From: Ralstonia sp. RRA
GTDB lineage: Bacteria > Pseudomonadota > Gammaproteobacteria > Burkholderiales > Burkholderiaceae
Assembly (NCBI RefSeq): GCF_037023145.1
Contig: NZ_CP146091.1
Span: 2,046,001-2,110,000, forward strand
Length of the DNA stretch: 64,000 nucleotides
Direction of reading: 5' to 3'
The notes under the pieces are model-generated. The model was not told where the DNA came from and searched no databases. It was given only the letters and a program-made list of their open reading frames with translations. Of the stretch, positions 10,146-21,115 are shown piece by piece. How positions within the stretch are numbered: position 1 is the stretch's first letter; the number at the start of each line of letters is the position of its first letter. A program made the translations under genes and the position numbers.

Positions 10146-11234
10146 TCAGGGCAATGTGGCCCGTGCCACGCGATTGCGGGCGTACTTCTGGATGTCGACC
10201 GCCGCGCCACCAACGGTGAGCGATTCAACGGCCTCAGCATTCCCGAAGGTGACCTTGAACGGCGGTGTGCCGGTCAGGTCGCGCGCATCGCCTTCCTTGG
10301 CCAGACCGCTGGCGAGCGTCTTACCGGACTTGTCCTTGATCTCAAACCAAGAGGCGCCCGAGAAACGCACCGAGACTGTGCCGTTACCCGTTGCCGACTC
10401 TGCCGGCCTGGCAGCTTCGCTTGGTGCAACAACAGCGGGGGCATCGACGTTGACCACCGCCGGCTTGGCGCTGACAGCATCAGCCACGGGTGCCGGTGCA
10501 GCACCATTGTCCGAGCGCGGCAACGAGGGCGGCGGCGCCAGCGGCGCAGTCACCACACCGGAAGCCGGAGCAGCCGGCGCCACAGGCGTGAGCGGTGTCG
10601 GCATCGATGCCGCAGGCGTTTCCGCCTGGGCCGGCGCGGGCGCTTGCGCTGCCTCGGTCGGCGCTGGCTGTTGTTCAGTCGGCGCGGCTTCCTTCGTGGC
10701 AGGTTCGGTGGTTTGCGTGGCAGCAGTCTGCGCGGCAAACCATTGCTTCAAGCGATCCATTCCGGCCAGCGCACCGCCGGCCACAGCCACGGCGACCAAC
10801 ACGCCAATCAGCCACCCTCCGCCACCCCGACGCTTGGCAAAGCTCGGCTTGTCGGAGAACGACTCACCCAGCCCGCCTTCGGGACGCAAACCGATGTTGG
10901 CGACTGGAGCACGCGCGTTCAGCCGGACAAGCTGGTCATCGACATCGACCTGCAACACACGCGCATAGGCACGAATCAACCCCTTGGTGAACGTCATGTC
11001 GGGCAACGCGCTGATGTCAGCCGACTCAACCGCCAACAGCTTGGCCGGGGCGACCTTCAGGCGCGTCGCCAGATCTTCAACCGTCAAGCGCTGGCGCTCA
11101 CGGCCAGCGCGCAGGCGTTCAGCAATCTCGCGCAGCGCATCGTCACGCTCCGGCGATACGGCCGCGGGCGAACCCGAGGCAGGCGCGGCACCTTGAGAGA
11201 GGTCGGCGGCGCTTGCCACGTCGCGGTCAGTCAT
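10146..11234 (-). CDS. RodZ-like HTH membrane protein (DUF4115)
   Basis: Cytoskeleton-associated RodZ family protein, linking MreB to the membrane in rod-shaped bacteria. 362 aa from the ATG at 11234; the frame runs further upstream, but this start follows a Shine-Dalgarno-like GAGGAGCG and overlaps the pilW stop by 8 bases. An Xre-type helix-turn-helix domain spans ~36-100, a membrane helix ~141-158, then a long Ala/Pro-rich periplasmic linker and a C-terminal DUF4115 domain (VRFSGASWFEIKDKSGK). The domain order matches RodZ; the assignment is by architecture and context. Confidence 0.88.
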   Translation of the reverse strand: MTDRDVASAADLSQGAAPASGSPAAVSPERDDALREIAERLRAGRERQRLTVEDLATRLKVAPAKLLAVESADISALPDMTFTKGLIRAYARVLQVDVDDQLVRLNARAPVANIGLRPEGGLGESFSDKPSFAKRRGGGGWLIGVLVAVAVAGGALAGMDRLKQWFAAQTAATQTTEPATKEAAPTEQQPAPTEAAQAPAPAQAETPAASMPTPLTPVAPAAPASGVVTAPLAPPPSLPRSDNGAAPAPVADAVSAKPAVVNVDAPAVVAPSEAARPAESATGNGTVSVRFSGASWFEIKDKSGKTLASGLAKEGDARDLTGTPPFKVTFGNAEAVESLTVGGAAVDIQKYARNRVARATLP

Positions 11235-12024
11235 CCCACGCTCCTCGTTCGAAAGCCGCCTCTTCGGGCGCATTGGGGAAACGGCGTTGCAGTTGCGCGC
11301 TCCATGCATTCTGTTGCGAGACATCGCCCACGCGGCGCGCGATGCGCGCACCCAGCCACAGGCTCTCTGCCGTCGGATTGCCGCGGCCGTTCACGCGTTC
11401 AACAAACGGCATCGCACGCGCATACTCGCGACGCTTGTAGTAGAGCTGCGCCAACGTCATGTTGGTCAGCGGGTTGTTGGCATCGATGTAAGTGGCGCGG
11501 GTGAGGCTCTTCTCAGCGCCATCCAGATCGCCCTGACGCATCTGGCAGACGCCCAGATTGGTCCACGGCTTGGCAGGGCTGCCCGCTGCCGGCGCCTCGA
11601 TAGCCTGACGCAGCATCGCCATGCCCTGATCGGGCTTGCCGCCCTGCGAGCACAGGAACCAGCCGTAGTTGTTCAGCAGATCGCCGTCCTGCGGCGTCGC
11701 GGCCAGGGCACTACGGAAACTGTCGTCCGCCTGCTCGCGTTGGCCCAAATTCATGTAAGCCAGCGCACGAATGTGATACGCACCCGGCACGTTCGGGTCG
11801 ATCGCGATGGCGTTCTTGATCTCTTCAAGCGCAGTTGCAGCCTGGCCAGCTTCCAGATATTGCGTCGCCAGCTGCAATCGGATCGCAGCACGACGGCCGG
11901 TGTCTGCCTTTTGATCGGGGACGGTCGTGACTTCTCGTGTCTGTGTCTGGACCGGCGGCGGCAATGCGCATCCGGCGGCTGCCAGCGTGAAGACCAAACT
12001 GACAGCAGTCGACCAACGCTTCAT
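11227..12024 (-). CDS. pilW: Type IV pilus biogenesis/stability lipoprotein PilW (PilF)
   Basis: Outer-membrane lipoprotein pilotin required for PilQ secretin assembly and type IV pilus function. 265 aa. The lipoprotein signal peptide ends at AAAGC with Cys19. The rest is a TPR array ([44 protein letters not shown]). It overlaps rlmN by 4 bases upstream and the rodZ-like gene by 8 bases downstream, implying translational coupling. The gene order rlmN-pilW-rodZ-ispG is widespread. Confidence 0.94.
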   Translation of the reverse strand: MKRWSTAVSLVFTLAAAGCALPPPVQTQTREVTTVPDQKADTGRRAAIRLQLATQYLEAGQAATALEEIKNAIAIDPNVPGAYHIRALAYMNLGQREQADDSFRSALAATPQDGDLLNNYGWFLCSQGGKPDQGMAMLRQAIEAPAAGSPAKPWTNLGVCQMRQGDLDGAEKSLTRATYIDANNPLTNMTLAQLYYKRREYARAMPFVERVNGRGNPTAESLWLGARIARRVGDVSQQNAWSAQLQRRFPNAPEEAAFERGAWDD

Positions 12025-13172
12025 GCGGTACCCATGCGGTGAGTGGAGTCGGCCCCAACCACGGGGATCTCGACGATCTTGCCAAACTTGCCGCGCTCAG
12101 CCAAGCGCGTGCGATCCTTGACCTCGCCAGCCAGTTGGCCGCAGGCCGCATCGATGTCGTCGCCACGCGTCTTGCGGATCGTGGTGACGATGCCGGCGTC
12201 CAGCAGCACCTGCGAGAAACGGCGAATCTGCTCGTTGTTCGAGCGCTTCAACCCAGACTCGGGGAACGGGTTGAACGGAATCAGGTTGAACTTGCACGGC
12301 ACGTCGGCCACGACGCGCAGCAGTTCGCGAGCGTGCTCGACGGTGTCATTGACGCCATCCAGCATGCAGTATTCGAAGGTGATGAAATCGCGCGGCGCGA
12401 ACTCCAGATAGCGGCGGCAGGCGGCCATCAGTTCGGCCAACGGGTACTTCTTGTTCAGCGGCACAAGCACGTCACGCAGCGCATCGTTGGAGGCATGCAG
12501 CGACACTGCCAGCGCCACCGGCACATCGTGCGCGAGGCGATCCATCATCGGCACCACACCTGAGGTGGATACCGTCACACGTCGGCGCGACAGGCCGTAC
12601 GCGTTGTCATCCAGCATCAAGCGCAACGCCGGCACCAGCGCGTCGTAGTTCAGTAGCGGCTCGCCCATGCCCATCATCACGACGTTGGTGATGACGCGGT
12701 CATCCTTGGGGCCGCGGCCAAGTTGCTTGCGCATGGCGAACTCGGCCATCCAGAGCTGGCCGATAATCTCGCCCGAGCTGAGGTTGCGCGAGAACCCTTG
12801 CTTGCCGGTCGAACAGAACCGGCAGTTGACGGCACACCCCGCCTGAGACGACACACACAGCGTGCCGCGCGTCTCTTCGGGGATGTAGACCGTCTCGACG
12901 GCATTGCCTTGCCCCACATCGACCAGCCACTTTCGTGTGCCGTCCGACGAAAGGTGATCGGAAATGACCGCCGGCGCCTGGATGTTGGCGCGGGTCGCGA
13001 GCTTTTCGCGCAGCGACTTGGCGAGATCAGTCATCTCGCCAAAATCGGACGCGCCCGACTGGTGAATCCAGCGCTGCAATTGCTTGGCGCGGAACGACTT
13101 CTCGCCCAGGCTCTCGCAGTACGCTAGAAGGCCCTGTGCGTCGAAATCGAGGAGATTCACCACATCGTTCAT
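12021..13172 (-). CDS. rlmN: Dual-specificity RNA methyltransferase RlmN
   Basis: Radical SAM enzyme that methylates C2 of A2503 in 23S rRNA and A37 of some tRNAs. 383 aa from the ATG at 13172; a TTG three codons upstream is a less likely start. The radical-SAM cluster motif CAVNCRFC is at Cys113, 117 and 120. The catalytic Cys near the C-terminus lies in [13 protein letters not shown]. Also visible are the [11 protein letters not shown] and SLHASND motifs. The 3' end overlaps the pilW start by 4 bases. Confidence 0.97.
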   Translation of the reverse strand: MNDVVNLLDFDAQGLLAYCESLGEKSFRAKQLQRWIHQSGASDFGEMTDLAKSLREKLATRANIQAPAVISDHLSSDGTRKWLVDVGQGNAVETVYIPEETRGTLCVSSQAGCAVNCRFCSTGKQGFSRNLSSGEIIGQLWMAEFAMRKQLGRGPKDDRVITNVVMMGMGEPLLNYDALVPALRLMLDDNAYGLSRRRVTVSTSGVVPMMDRLAHDVPVALAVSLHASNDALRDVLVPLNKKYPLAELMAACRRYLEFAPRDFITFEYCMLDGVNDTVEHARELLRVVADVPCKFNLIPFNPFPESGLKRSNNEQIRRFSQVLLDAGIVTTIRKTRGDDIDAACGQLAGEVKDRTRLAERGKFGKIVEIPVVGADSTHRMGTA

Positions 13173-13215
13173 GACTTGCAACCCGAAACCACCAATTCCA
13201 GTCTAGTGTTGACGC

Positions 13216-13641
13216 TTAGCGGCTGTAAATGTTCAGGCCGGGGAAGAAGAAAGCGACTTCCACAGCAGCCGTTTCAGCAGCGTCCGAACCGTGCACGGCG
13301 TTGGCGTCGATGCTGTCAGCGAAGTCGGCGCGGATCGTGCCCTTCTCAGCCTTTTTCGGGTCGGTTGCACCCATCAGGTCACGGTTCTTGGCGATTGCGT
13401 TTTCGCCTTCCAGCGCTTGCACCATCACCGGGCCCGAGATCATGAAGTCAACCAGATCCTTGAAGAACGGGCGCTCCTTGTGCACAGCGTAGAACTGCTC
13501 GGCTTCACCGCGCGACAGATGGATCATCTTGGCCGCAACGACCTTCAGGCCTGCGCCTTCGAAACGGGCGTAGATCTGACCGATGACATTCTTGGCCACT
13601 GCGTCCGGTTTGATAATCGAGAGGGTGCGTTCGATCGCCAT
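13216..13641 (-). CDS. ndk: Nucleoside diphosphate kinase
   Basis: Transfers the gamma-phosphate between nucleoside tri- and diphosphates. 141 aa, the normal length. The active-site histidine is His117 in NAVHGSD. The N-terminal [12 protein letters not shown] signature is complete. Start at the ATG at 13641; four extra codons upstream belong to a non-ATG extension. First gene of the minus-strand block, with rlmN 43 bases downstream. Confidence 0.98.
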   Translation of the reverse strand: MAIERTLSIIKPDAVAKNVIGQIYARFEGAGLKVVAAKMIHLSRGEAEQFYAVHKERPFFKDLVDFMISGPVMVQALEGENAIAKNRDLMGATDPKKAEKGTIRADFADSIDANAVHGSDAAETAAVEVAFFFPGLNIYSR

Positions 13642-14010
13642 TAAAAACTCCAAAAAATGAAGGTGTTACGTGAAAGATAAACGTTAGATTCTAACACGGG
13701 GCGCGGCCGGATTGGATGTCAAGCGGTGCAACCCCGCCCAGCGCCCGCCTGCCGCGGGAGGCGACCCATGCATCACTCTGCCCACCCCGCGCGACATGAC
13801 AAGGGGAACGGGCTTAGGATTGCCTTATTGAGAGCATAAAAAGTCACCCCGGAAGTGCCCTTTCCGACGCGATCATCGCCCGGACGCCGGAACCGCATGG
13901 CATCCTGCCCCCTCAAAGTAAGGACGACGCGACTTGCAAAAGCGCACTTCGGATGCCACATTCGCAACGTCGTCGCATTGTCTGCAACGTCATTCACCCA
14001 AGGAGTTCGC
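13642..14010. other. 369-base intergenic region between divergent ndk and the BI-1 gene
   Basis: No gene seen. It should carry the promoters for ndk (minus) and the Bax-inhibitor-1 gene (plus). A gtgtta/taacac inverted repeat lies at 13663-13668 and 13692-13697, close upstream of ndk, and could be an operator. No clear consensus -35/-10 pair with proper spacing was found for either direction. A Shine-Dalgarno AAGGAG precedes the BI-1 start. Confidence 0.5.
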
Positions 14011-14715
14011 ATGGACAACCAACTCAACACGTACGGTTTTGGCGCTTCCGGCACCGCCGGCGCGTTGGCCGTCCGCAACCGTGTGCTGCGCAATACCTAT
14101 TGGCTGCTCGCGCTTTCGATGATCCCCACCATCCTCGGTGCGTGGATCGGCGTCACCACTGGCTTCAACCTGATGGGTGGCCGCCCGCTGATGGGCTTCA
14201 TCATCTTCATGGCCGTGGCCTTTGGCTTCTTCTATGCCATCGAGCGCTTCAAGAACAGCGGCCTGGGTGTGGCCTTGCTGCTCGGCTTCACGTTCTTCAT
14301 GGGGTTGATGCTGTCGCGCCTGATCGGCTTCACGCTGGGGAGCTACTCGAACGGCGCGGCGCTGATCATGACGGCATTCGGCGGCACCGCGATCATCTTC
14401 GGCGTGATGGCAACGGTGGCCACCGTCAGCAAGCGGGACTTCTCCGGTCTGGGCAAGTGGCTGTTCATGGGCGTGCTGGTACTGATCGTCGCATCGGTGG
14501 CCAATATCTGGCTGCAAATGCCCGCGATGATGCTGACGATCTCGGTGCTGGCCATCGCGATTTTCTCGGCCTACATCCTGTTCGACGTGCAACGCATCGT
14601 GAACGGCGGCGAGACCAACTACGTGACCGCCACCCTGGCGATCTACCTGGACGTCTACAACATCTTCACGAACCTGCTGGCGATCCTGGGGATTTTCGGC
14701 GGCAATCGCAACTAA
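14011..14715 (+). CDS. Bax inhibitor-1/YccA family membrane protein
   Basis: Inner-membrane protein of the BI-1 family; E. coli relatives include YccA, which interacts with the FtsH-HflKC complex. 234 aa from the ATG at 14011, preceded by AAGGAG. About seven hydrophobic helices. The conserved C-terminal region YILFDVQRIVNGGETNYVTA then AIYLDVYNIF is the BI-1 signature. Single gene followed by a strong terminator. Biochemical function (perhaps ion leak) is inferred for the family only. Confidence 0.92.
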   Translation: MDNQLNTYGFGASGTAGALAVRNRVLRNTYWLLALSMIPTILGAWIGVTTGFNLMGGRPLMGFIIFMAVAFGFFYAIERFKNSGLGVALLLGFTFFMGLMLSRLIGFTLGSYSNGAALIMTAFGGTAIIFGVMATVATVSKRDFSGLGKWLFMGVLVLIVASVANIWLQMPAMMLTISVLAIAIFSAYILFDVQRIVNGGETNYVTATLAIYLDVYNIFTNLLAILGIFGGNRN

Positions 14716-14748
14716 GCACCCGCAGCGCGCTGGAAACAGCGCAGCGAA

Positions 14749-14777
14749 AAAAACCGGCGCCTTGTGCGCCGGTTTTT
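14749..14777. terminator. Bidirectional intrinsic terminator between the BI-1 gene and rlmD
   Basis: 12-bp inverted repeat (aaaaaccggcgc / gcgccggttttt) with a 5-nt loop. It is flanked by A's on the left and T's on the right, so it can stop both the plus-strand BI-1 gene and the minus-strand rlmD gene that converge here. Confidence 0.85.
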
Positions 14778-14805
14778 CTTTGCCTGAGAGACACGCGATA
14801 GCGGA

Positions 14806-16227
14806 TCAGTCACGCTCAAACACTGCCATTGACTCCACGTGCGACGTGTGCGGGAACATGTTCACCACACCCGCCCCAGCCAACCGGTAGCCGGCTTCGT
14901 GCACCAGCAAGCCCGCATCACGCGCCAGCGTCGCCGGATTGCATGACACATAGACGATACGCTTGGGCAGGAACTCAAGCGCGTCACCGCCGCGTTGCGC
15001 CAGCTCTGCCAACGCCTTGGAGACAGCCAGCGCCCCTTCACGCGGCGGATCGACCAACCAGCGGTCAAACTTGCCCAGCGCGGCAATATCATCTGCAGTC
15101 ACTTCGAACAGGTTGCGGCAAGCGAACGTCGTCTTCGCATCGAGCCCGTTGTGCTGTGCGTTGGCGAGCGCACGCGTGGTCAGCGCTTCGCTACCCTCGA
15201 TGCCCATGACCTCGCGGGCGCGCGTGGCCATTGGCAGCGTGAAATTGCCGATCCCGCAGAACAGGTCGAGCAAGCGATCGCCCGGCTGCGCATCAAGTAG
15301 CTTCAGCGCCCGCGACATCAGCACACGATTGATCTGGTGATTGACCTGCGTGAAATCCGTCGGCTTGAACGGCATCGTGATGCCGAACTCGGGCAGCGTG
15401 TACGTCAGCGCACGGTCGAGCGGATAGAACGGATACACCGTATCCGGCCCTTTGGGCTGCAGCCAGAATTGAACGTTGTGTTGATCGGCAAACGCGCGCA
15501 ATTCAGCCTCATCAGCGGAGGTAAGCGGCTCAAGGTTGCGCAGCACCAGCACCGTTACATCCTGACCGACAGCCAGTTCAATCTGCGGCATACGCTGGAA
15601 AATGGAGAGACGCCCCACCAGCCCACGCAACGGCACCAGCAGCGCCGACACATGCGGCGGCAGCACTTCGCATGAGGTCATGTCGACCACATAACTGCTC
15701 TTGCGCTCGTGAAAGCCCACCAGCACGCCACCCTTGGCTGCCACGTGACGTACCGTCAAACGGGCGCGATAGCGATAGCCCCAATCCGGCCCGGCAATCG
15801 GCCGGAACACGACGTCCGGGCGCAACTTGGCCAGGTGCCACAGGTCATCCTCCAGCACACGCTGTTTGATGGCGACCTGCGCGCGCGAATCCAGATGCTG
15901 CATCGAGCAGCCACCGCACACGCCAAAGAACTTGCACTGCGGCGTCACACGCGAGGCGGACTGGCGCAGAATGCTCACCACGCTCGCCTGCTCGTACGAC
16001 GGTTTGGCGCGATGACTGCGGTACGTCACCAGTTCGCCCGGCAACGCGCCTTCTACGAAGACAACCTTGCCAGGCGTGCCATCCTCATTGGCCAGACGGC
16101 CAATGCCGCGCGCCTCGCCATCGAGCGAGACAATCTCCAATGGGCCGGCTACCGGCACCTCGGGCTTCCTGCGCCCACGCGGAGCCTTGGCCGGCGCGGC
16201 AGTTGCGGAATCAGAAGACGACGGCAT
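14806..16227 (-). CDS. rlmD: 23S rRNA (uracil-1939-C5)-methyltransferase RlmD (RumA)
   Basis: SAM-dependent methyltransferase that makes m5U1939 in 23S rRNA. 473 aa from the ATG at 16227; an alternative ATG 20 codons upstream (16287) is possible, and the frame stays open much further. The N-terminal TRAM domain starts around residue 28. The 4Fe-4S cysteines are in [10 protein letters not shown]. The SAM motif is [14 protein letters not shown]. The catalytic nucleophile Cys is in [13 protein letters not shown] near the C-terminus. Divergent from the endonuclease/exonuclease/phosphatase gene at 16310. Confidence 0.95.
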   Translation of the reverse strand: MPSSSDSATAAPAKAPRGRRKPEVPVAGPLEIVSLDGEARGIGRLANEDGTPGKVVFVEGALPGELVTYRSHRAKPSYEQASVVSILRQSASRVTPQCKFFGVCGGCSMQHLDSRAQVAIKQRVLEDDLWHLAKLRPDVVFRPIAGPDWGYRYRARLTVRHVAAKGGVLVGFHERKSSYVVDMTSCEVLPPHVSALLVPLRGLVGRLSIFQRMPQIELAVGQDVTVLVLRNLEPLTSADEAELRAFADQHNVQFWLQPKGPDTVYPFYPLDRALTYTLPEFGITMPFKPTDFTQVNHQINRVLMSRALKLLDAQPGDRLLDLFCGIGNFTLPMATRAREVMGIEGSEALTTRALANAQHNGLDAKTTFACRNLFEVTADDIAALGKFDRWLVDPPREGALAVSKALAELAQRGGDALEFLPKRIVYVSCNPATLARDAGLLVHEAGYRLAGAGVVNMFPHTSHVESMAVFERD

Positions 16228-16309
16228 GGCGGTGGGTGCAGCTTGAGACACGGGCGAGCCTGAACAAATTGGGGACAAGGGCGGCATTGTAAGACACCGG
16301 AGGACCAGC

Positions 16310-17173
16310 ATGGGCACCGTTATCCTGACGTGGAACATCCAGTGGGGCCGCGGCGCGGACGGGCGCGTCGACCTCACGCGCCAACTCACCGAAGCGCGCG
16401 CAATGGCTGACTTCGACGTGCTCTGCCTGCAGGAAGTCACCTCCGGCTTCGGCAACCTGCCCGGCCACCCGAGCGCCGACCAGTGGGGCGAACTCGCTGA
16501 TGCGCTCGACCCTGAATACACCGTGATCGGCGGCTTTGCGCTTGAGCGCCACGACGGCGCGCACGTGCAGCGCTTCGGCAATGCAATCGCCACGCGCCTG
16601 CCGGTGCTCTACGTCATGCGCCACGCACTACCCAGCCCGCCGGATGCCACACCGGCGATGCCGCGCATGGCCATCGAGGCGCTCGTGCAGACCACATTCG
16701 GACCACTGCGCATCCTCACAACACATCTGGAGTACTACTCAGAGACCCAGCGACTGGCACAGATCGACGCGCTACGGGCAATTCACGTGGAAGGCTGTAG
16801 TCGTGCGGCGCACCCGTCCGTACTTGGCGCGGAGTCAGCGGCTGGCCCGTTCCGGCCTCTTGCACAAACGACTGCCACGATCATTTGCGGCGATCTCAAC
16901 TGCAAGCCTGACTCCACGCCCAAGCGCCTGGCTACGGTTCCATTTTCACGGGAACCCGCACTGCACGATGCGTGGGAGATCGCACACGGCGCGACGCCGC
17001 AGCCGCCAACCTTCGGCGTACACGATCGCACTGACTGGACCGAGCCTGCCTACGTGTGCGACTACATGCTGATCAGCGAACCGTTGAAGGCGCGCGTGCT
17101 GCGCGTAGAAGTGAATAGCACCACGCAGGCATCGGACCATCAACCGATGCTGCTGGAGCTACGTAACGATTGA
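16310..17173 (+). CDS. Endonuclease/exonuclease/phosphatase-fold protein
   Basis: Member of the EEP superfamily (DNase I, exonuclease III and phosphatase relatives). 287 aa. Catalytic motifs in order: TWNIQWG at the N-terminus, [23 protein letters not shown], and SDHQPML near the C-terminus. No signal peptide is seen, so it is probably cytoplasmic. Good Shine-Dalgarno CGGAGGA before the ATG. Converges on rpoS with a 24-base gap. Substrate (DNA, nucleotide, lipid or sugar phosphate) cannot be told from the motifs. Confidence 0.88.
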   Translation: MGTVILTWNIQWGRGADGRVDLTRQLTEARAMADFDVLCLQEVTSGFGNLPGHPSADQWGELADALDPEYTVIGGFALERHDGAHVQRFGNAIATRLPVLYVMRHALPSPPDATPAMPRMAIEALVQTTFGPLRILTTHLEYYSETQRLAQIDALRAIHVEGCSRAAHPSVLGAESAAGPFRPLAQTTATIICGDLNCKPDSTPKRLATVPFSREPALHDAWEIAHGATPQPPTFGVHDRTDWTEPAYVCDYMLISEPLKARVLRVEVNSTTQASDHQPMLLELRND

Positions 17174-17197
17174 AGGGCGAACTGGACCAGCGGCGCC

Positions 17198-18331
17198 TTA
17201 CAGCACCGCGTCCTTGCGCACGCCCTGCGAGGCGAAATGGCGCTTGAGCTTGACCAGCGCCTCCTGCTGGATCTGGCGCACGCGTTCGCGCGTCAGGCCC
17301 ATCTCGGCGGCCAACTCTTCCAGCGTGGCGGGTTCGATGTGATTGAGGCCAAAACGGCGCTCGACCACGTAGCGATGCTTGTCGGACAAGCGCGCCAGCC
17401 ACGACTTCATCAGTTGCGACAGCTCGCGATGGGCAACTTCCTGATCCGGAGAGGCACCATGCTCGTCCGACAGGAAATCGAGCAGACTGGTGCCCGGATC
17501 GAGATCGAACGGCGTATCGAGCGAGGTCGTATGCTCATTGAGCGAGAGCACGTCCTGCACTTCATCGGTGGTTTTGCCGAGCAGGTGCGCGATATCTTCA
17601 AGGCTCGCATCACGCCCATCTACCCCGCTCTTTTCCAGATGGCGCTTGGCGCGCAGCACCTGATTGAGCTCGCGAATCACGTGGACCGGCAGGCGAACCG
17701 TACGCGCCTGGTTCATGATGGCGCGCTCGATACTTTGGCGGATCCACCACGTGGCGTAGGTCGAAAAACGGAAGCCACGCTCCGGATCGAACTTCTCGAT
17801 CGCGTGCATCAGACCGAGATTGCCCTCTTCGATCAGATCGAGCAGCGGCACACCGCGATTCAAATAACCCTTTGCGATGCTGACAACGAGGCGCAGGTTA
17901 CGCTCGATCATCACTTGCCGCGCAGCAAACTCGCCCGCCTTGGCCAAGGTCGAAAAATGCAGTTCCTCGGCCGGCGTCAGCAACGGCTTGATACTGATGC
18001 GATTGAGATAGTGCTGGACAGTGTCGGCAGCCAGTTCGGCCTGCAGCACCTTGCGGAAATCCTCCTCCGGTGCGGCCTCTTCCGATTCCTCTTCGTCGTC
18101 TTCGTCTTCGTCAGGCTCGTCGGCGCTGTCAGAAGCGTCGTTGACATCCGCCGGCTCGGCGGCCGGCAGGTCGTCGATCAGTGTGTCGACAACCTCGATC
18201 TCTTCTGCCTGAGGTTGCGCCGCGCCGCGCGCACGCCGCCCCGCACGCCCATTCTGGGTGCCTTGGCCATCTGCAGCGTCGATGTTGTCATCGGCGGGGG
18301 TGGCGGGCGTAGCGGCTTTCTGACGCGGCAT
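17198..18331 (-). CDS. rpoS: RNA polymerase sigma factor RpoS
   Basis: Alternative sigma factor for stationary phase and general stress. 377 aa. The N-terminal extension to ~110 is strongly acidic (runs of D/E). Sigma regions follow: region 1.2/2 ([37 protein letters not shown]), region 3, and region 4 with [23 protein letters not shown]. RpoS identity rests on these regions and on the conserved surE-pcm-nlpD-rpoS gene order; nlpD ends 8 bases upstream. In enterics an rpoS promoter lies within nlpD; the same is plausible here but not shown. Confidence 0.96.
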   Translation of the reverse strand: MPRQKAATPATPADDNIDAADGQGTQNGRAGRRARGAAQPQAEEIEVVDTLIDDLPAAEPADVNDASDSADEPDEDEDDEEESEEAAPEEDFRKVLQAELAADTVQHYLNRISIKPLLTPAEELHFSTLAKAGEFAARQVMIERNLRLVVSIAKGYLNRGVPLLDLIEEGNLGLMHAIEKFDPERGFRFSTYATWWIRQSIERAIMNQARTVRLPVHVIRELNQVLRAKRHLEKSGVDGRDASLEDIAHLLGKTTDEVQDVLSLNEHTTSLDTPFDLDPGTSLLDFLSDEHGASPDQEVAHRELSQLMKSWLARLSDKHRYVVERRFGLNHIEPATLEELAAEMGLTRERVRQIQQEALVKLKRHFASQGVRKDAVL

Positions 18332-18339
18332 GCATTCCT

Positions 18340-19164
18340 CTATTGAGGTGGCAGGAAGCGCATCGGATCGACCGGCTTACCGTTGCGGCGCACTTCGAAG
18401 TGAAGCTTCACGCGATCCGCATCGGTACTGCCCATTTCTGCGATCTTCTGCCCTTTCTTGACCGTGGATTGCTCGGTGACCAGAACCTTGTCGTTGTTGC
18501 CGTAGGCGGTCAGGAACGTGTCGTTGTGCTTGATGATGACAAGATTCCCGTACCCACGCAAGGGTCCGACGTGGATCACTTTTCCGTCATCCGCAGCGAC
18601 CACGGCGTCACCACGTTTGCCACCGATGTCGATACCCTTGTTGGCCTTGTCATCGAAGCGATTGAGGAGCGCGCCACGTGCCGGCCAGGCCAGCGCGATT
18701 GCGCTATCGCTTGCCCCGGCAGAGGCGCCGGAGGTGGCCGTGGACGACGTAGCAGGCGTGGAATCGACCGGCTGTGCGCTCGTGTTGCCCGGACGGACGG
18801 GTGTCACAACCGCACCGCTGCTGCTGACATCCGCGTTCGGCGGCACAACGCGGATCAGCTGATCGACTTCGATCTGATTCGCATTCGGGATGTTGTTCCA
18901 CGCCACGAGATCACGCGGCGCCTGGCCGTTGCGAAGAGCGATGCTGTACAGCGTATCGCCGCGTTTGACTCGATAGTAGCCGGGGGGCGGCGGCTCCTGT
19001 GAGGCAGCGGAGGTGGTACCGGCACGCGAGGTGCGGTCGAGAACGGGCGCCTGGTTGCCGGAGGATGCGCAAGCCGCCAGCAGTGCGGCCGACACCATCG
19101 CCACGGCAAGCCGGCCGGTGCGTGCGGGGCTTGGAGGGTTCATGGAACTCCGGGAAATGAACAT
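18340..19164 (-). CDS. nlpD: NlpD-like LysM/LytM lipoprotein (amidase activator)
   Basis: Outer-membrane lipoprotein that activates a periplasmic amidase at the septum. 274 aa. Lipoprotein signal ends LLAAC (Cys32, or Cys25 if the second ATG at 19143 is used). LysM domain ~60-107 ([16 protein letters not shown]). C-terminal LytM/M23 domain ~155-274. The zinc-binding positions are degenerate: [10 protein letters not shown] lacks the usual His and TAYGNND has Asn where a His is expected, so it is probably non-catalytic, as in E. coli NlpD. The first ATG lies one base after the pcm stop. Confidence 0.94.
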   Translation of the reverse strand: MFISRSSMNPPSPARTGRLAVAMVSAALLAACASSGNQAPVLDRTSRAGTTSAASQEPPPPGYYRVKRGDTLYSIALRNGQAPRDLVAWNNIPNANQIEVDQLIRVVPPNADVSSSGAVVTPVRPGNTSAQPVDSTPATSSTATSGASAGASDSAIALAWPARGALLNRFDDKANKGIDIGGKRGDAVVAADDGKVIHVGPLRGYGNLVIIKHNDTFLTAYGNNDKVLVTEQSTVKKGQKIAEMGSTDADRVKLHFEVRRNGKPVDPMRFLPPQ

Positions 19165-19165
19165 G

Positions 19166-20122
19166 CTAAACAGTTCCTGATTTTAAAGGGACAAAGAAAA
19201 CGCCTTCAAGCGCGGTACTGTGAAACTGGAAGCGGCTGCGGCGCTCGATCAGCACTAACTGCTGCGCCGGGCCCGAGCCACTGCTATTGCGGTCAATCGC
19301 CACCGGGGCGATCAAGCGACCGCCAACGGCAAGCTGGTCGAGCAGCGCCTGCGGCACCTCCATTCCAGCTGCTGCCAGGATGATGGCGTCGAACGGTGCT
19401 GCTTTCGGCAACCCCAGCATGCCGTCGCCGTAATGCAGGCGGATGTTTGGCACGCGGAGTGGCCGCAAGTTCGCTTTGGCTTTCTCATGCAGCGGGCGGA
19501 TGCGTTCGATCGAATACACCTCGTCTGCCACTTGCGATAGCACGGCGGCCTGATAGCCGCAGCCAGTTCCAATTTCGAGCACGCGCGCAAGCGGCAAGCT
19601 TTGCGCACGCGCGGGACGCTCGCGCAACAACAACTCGATCATCCGGCCGACCACCGAAGGCTTCGAGATCGTTTGCTGATGACCTATTGGCAGCGCGGAA
19701 TCTTCATAGGCCTGCGAGGCCAAGCCAGCATCCACGAATAGATGGCGTGGCACCGAGCCAATCGCGGCCAGCACGCGCTTATCGCTCACACCCGCGGCTT
19801 GCACGCGGCCAACCAATGCCTGGCGCGCGCGATCCGATGCCATACCGCCGGCTGCCGCATGCGCAGCGGCCGTACGTGCTTGTACGGCGCTCGCCGCGAC
19901 AGCACCGACCGCAGCATCAACGCCTGCCACCCGCTGCGGGGCGGGCGCTGGTGCCGATGCGGGCTGCACGCGCTCGACCGACGCCGCACGCGCTGGCGTC
20001 GGACGGGAGACGGCACTCACACCGGACGAGATGCGCGTCTCGCGCTGGCGCTCCACCGGCTTGCGCTCGACCACCGCGTCAAGCGTCAGAGGAAAGCGCC
20101 GGCCGCGCGAATGCTCAGACAT
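19166..20122 (-). CDS. pcm: Protein-L-isoaspartate O-methyltransferase with N-terminal extension
   Basis: Repairs isoaspartyl damage in aged proteins by SAM-dependent methylation. 318 aa, about 100 longer than the usual ~210. The catalytic core begins near Met94 ([13 protein letters not shown]), includes [14 protein letters not shown] (~148-161) and SAM motif [11 protein letters not shown] (181-190). Residues 1-93 are Arg/Ala/Pro-rich low complexity and carry no recognised domain. An internal start at Met94 (19843) would give a normal-sized enzyme. It follows surE by 15 bases and precedes nlpD. Confidence 0.94.
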   Translation of the reverse strand: MSEHSRGRRFPLTLDAVVERKPVERQRETRISSGVSAVSRPTPARAASVERVQPASAPAPAPQRVAGVDAAVGAVAASAVQARTAAAHAAAGGMASDRARQALVGRVQAAGVSDKRVLAAIGSVPRHLFVDAGLASQAYEDSALPIGHQQTISKPSVVGRMIELLLRERPARAQSLPLARVLEIGTGCGYQAAVLSQVADEVYSIERIRPLHEKAKANLRPLRVPNIRLHYGDGMLGLPKAAPFDAIILAAAGMEVPQALLDQLAVGGRLIAPVAIDRNSSGSGPAQQLVLIERRSRFQFHSTALEGVFFVPLKSGTV

Positions 20123-20137
20123 GGGCCACCGTGGCGA

Positions 20138-20893
20138 TCATGGCGTCTGCCAGCGGCGCACGGTGCGCAGTTGCGCCGTGTCGGTCAGATCGAGCTGCAG
20201 CGGTGTCAATGAGACAAAGCCGTGCGCGACCGCATGGAAATCGGTGCCCTCACTAGCGTCCTTGGCATCGCCGGCGGCGCCGACCCAGAAGATCGGTTCG
20301 CCGCGCGGGTTGGCCTGGCGGATCACCGGTTGCGACTGGTGCCGCTTGCCCAAGCGCGTGGCACGCCAGCCGCCGAGTTCGTTGTACGGCAGATTCGGAA
20401 TGTTCACATTCAGGAGCATCTGCCCCTCGAGCGGATCGGACAGGTAACGCTCCACCACCTCGCGGACGACGCGCTCGGCAGCATCGAGGTGTGTCCAGCC
20501 CTTATCGACCTGCGAAAACGCGATCGACGGAATGCCGAACAGATACCCCTCGATGGCGGCAGCGACGGTGCCGGAATACAGCACGTCCTCGCCCATGTTC
20601 TGACCCTGGTTGATACCGGAGACGACCAGGTCAGGCTTCTCCTCGATCATGCCGGTCAGAGCGATATGGACGCAGTCCGTCGGGGTGCCGTTGACGAAGC
20701 GGAAACCCTTCTGGGCACCATCCGTTGCTTCAAACACTGACAGCGGACGCTGGAGCGTGAGCGAGTTGGATGCACCGCTATGGTTCTGCTCCGGCGCAAC
20801 CACCGTCACGCGCCCCAATGGGCTGAGCGCGCGGTGCAAGGCGGCGAGGCCCGGCGCGAGGTATCCGTCGTCGTTGGCGATAAGAATATGCAT
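20138..20893 (-). CDS. surE: 5'/3'-nucleotidase SurE
   Basis: Metal-dependent nucleotidase that dephosphorylates nucleoside monophosphates and short polyphosphates. 251 aa. The N-terminal metal site is [15 protein letters not shown] (Asp-Asp at residues 8-9). The conserved [19 protein letters not shown] segment is around residue 90. ATG chosen at 20893 because it places the NDDG motif at the canonical position; the frame extends upstream without homology. First gene of the surE-pcm-nlpD-rpoS group. Confidence 0.96.
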   Translation of the reverse strand: MHILIANDDGYLAPGLAALHRALSPLGRVTVVAPEQNHSGASNSLTLQRPLSVFEATDGAQKGFRFVNGTPTDCVHIALTGMIEEKPDLVVSGINQGQNMGEDVLYSGTVAAAIEGYLFGIPSIAFSQVDKGWTHLDAAERVVREVVERYLSDPLEGQMLLNVNIPNLPYNELGGWRATRLGKRHQSQPVIRQANPRGEPIFWVGAAGDAKDASEGTDFHAVAHGFVSLTPLQLDLTDTAQLRTVRRWQTP

Positions 20894-21115
20894 GGCGCGG
20901 ATTGTAACCGAGCAACGTTGACGAATCGTGCTCACCAGCACGTTGTACACGCTTACAAAAATCGCTCGACAAACCGCCCATCCCATCGCCCGCAAAATCG
21001 CTCGCGATCGAATCGAACGACCGTGCTTTTATTCGGTTACACTGCCGGACAAGATCGCGCACGAAGCACGCGAGATGGCCAACAATCCAACGCAAGACCG
21101 TTCAGGAGACACACC

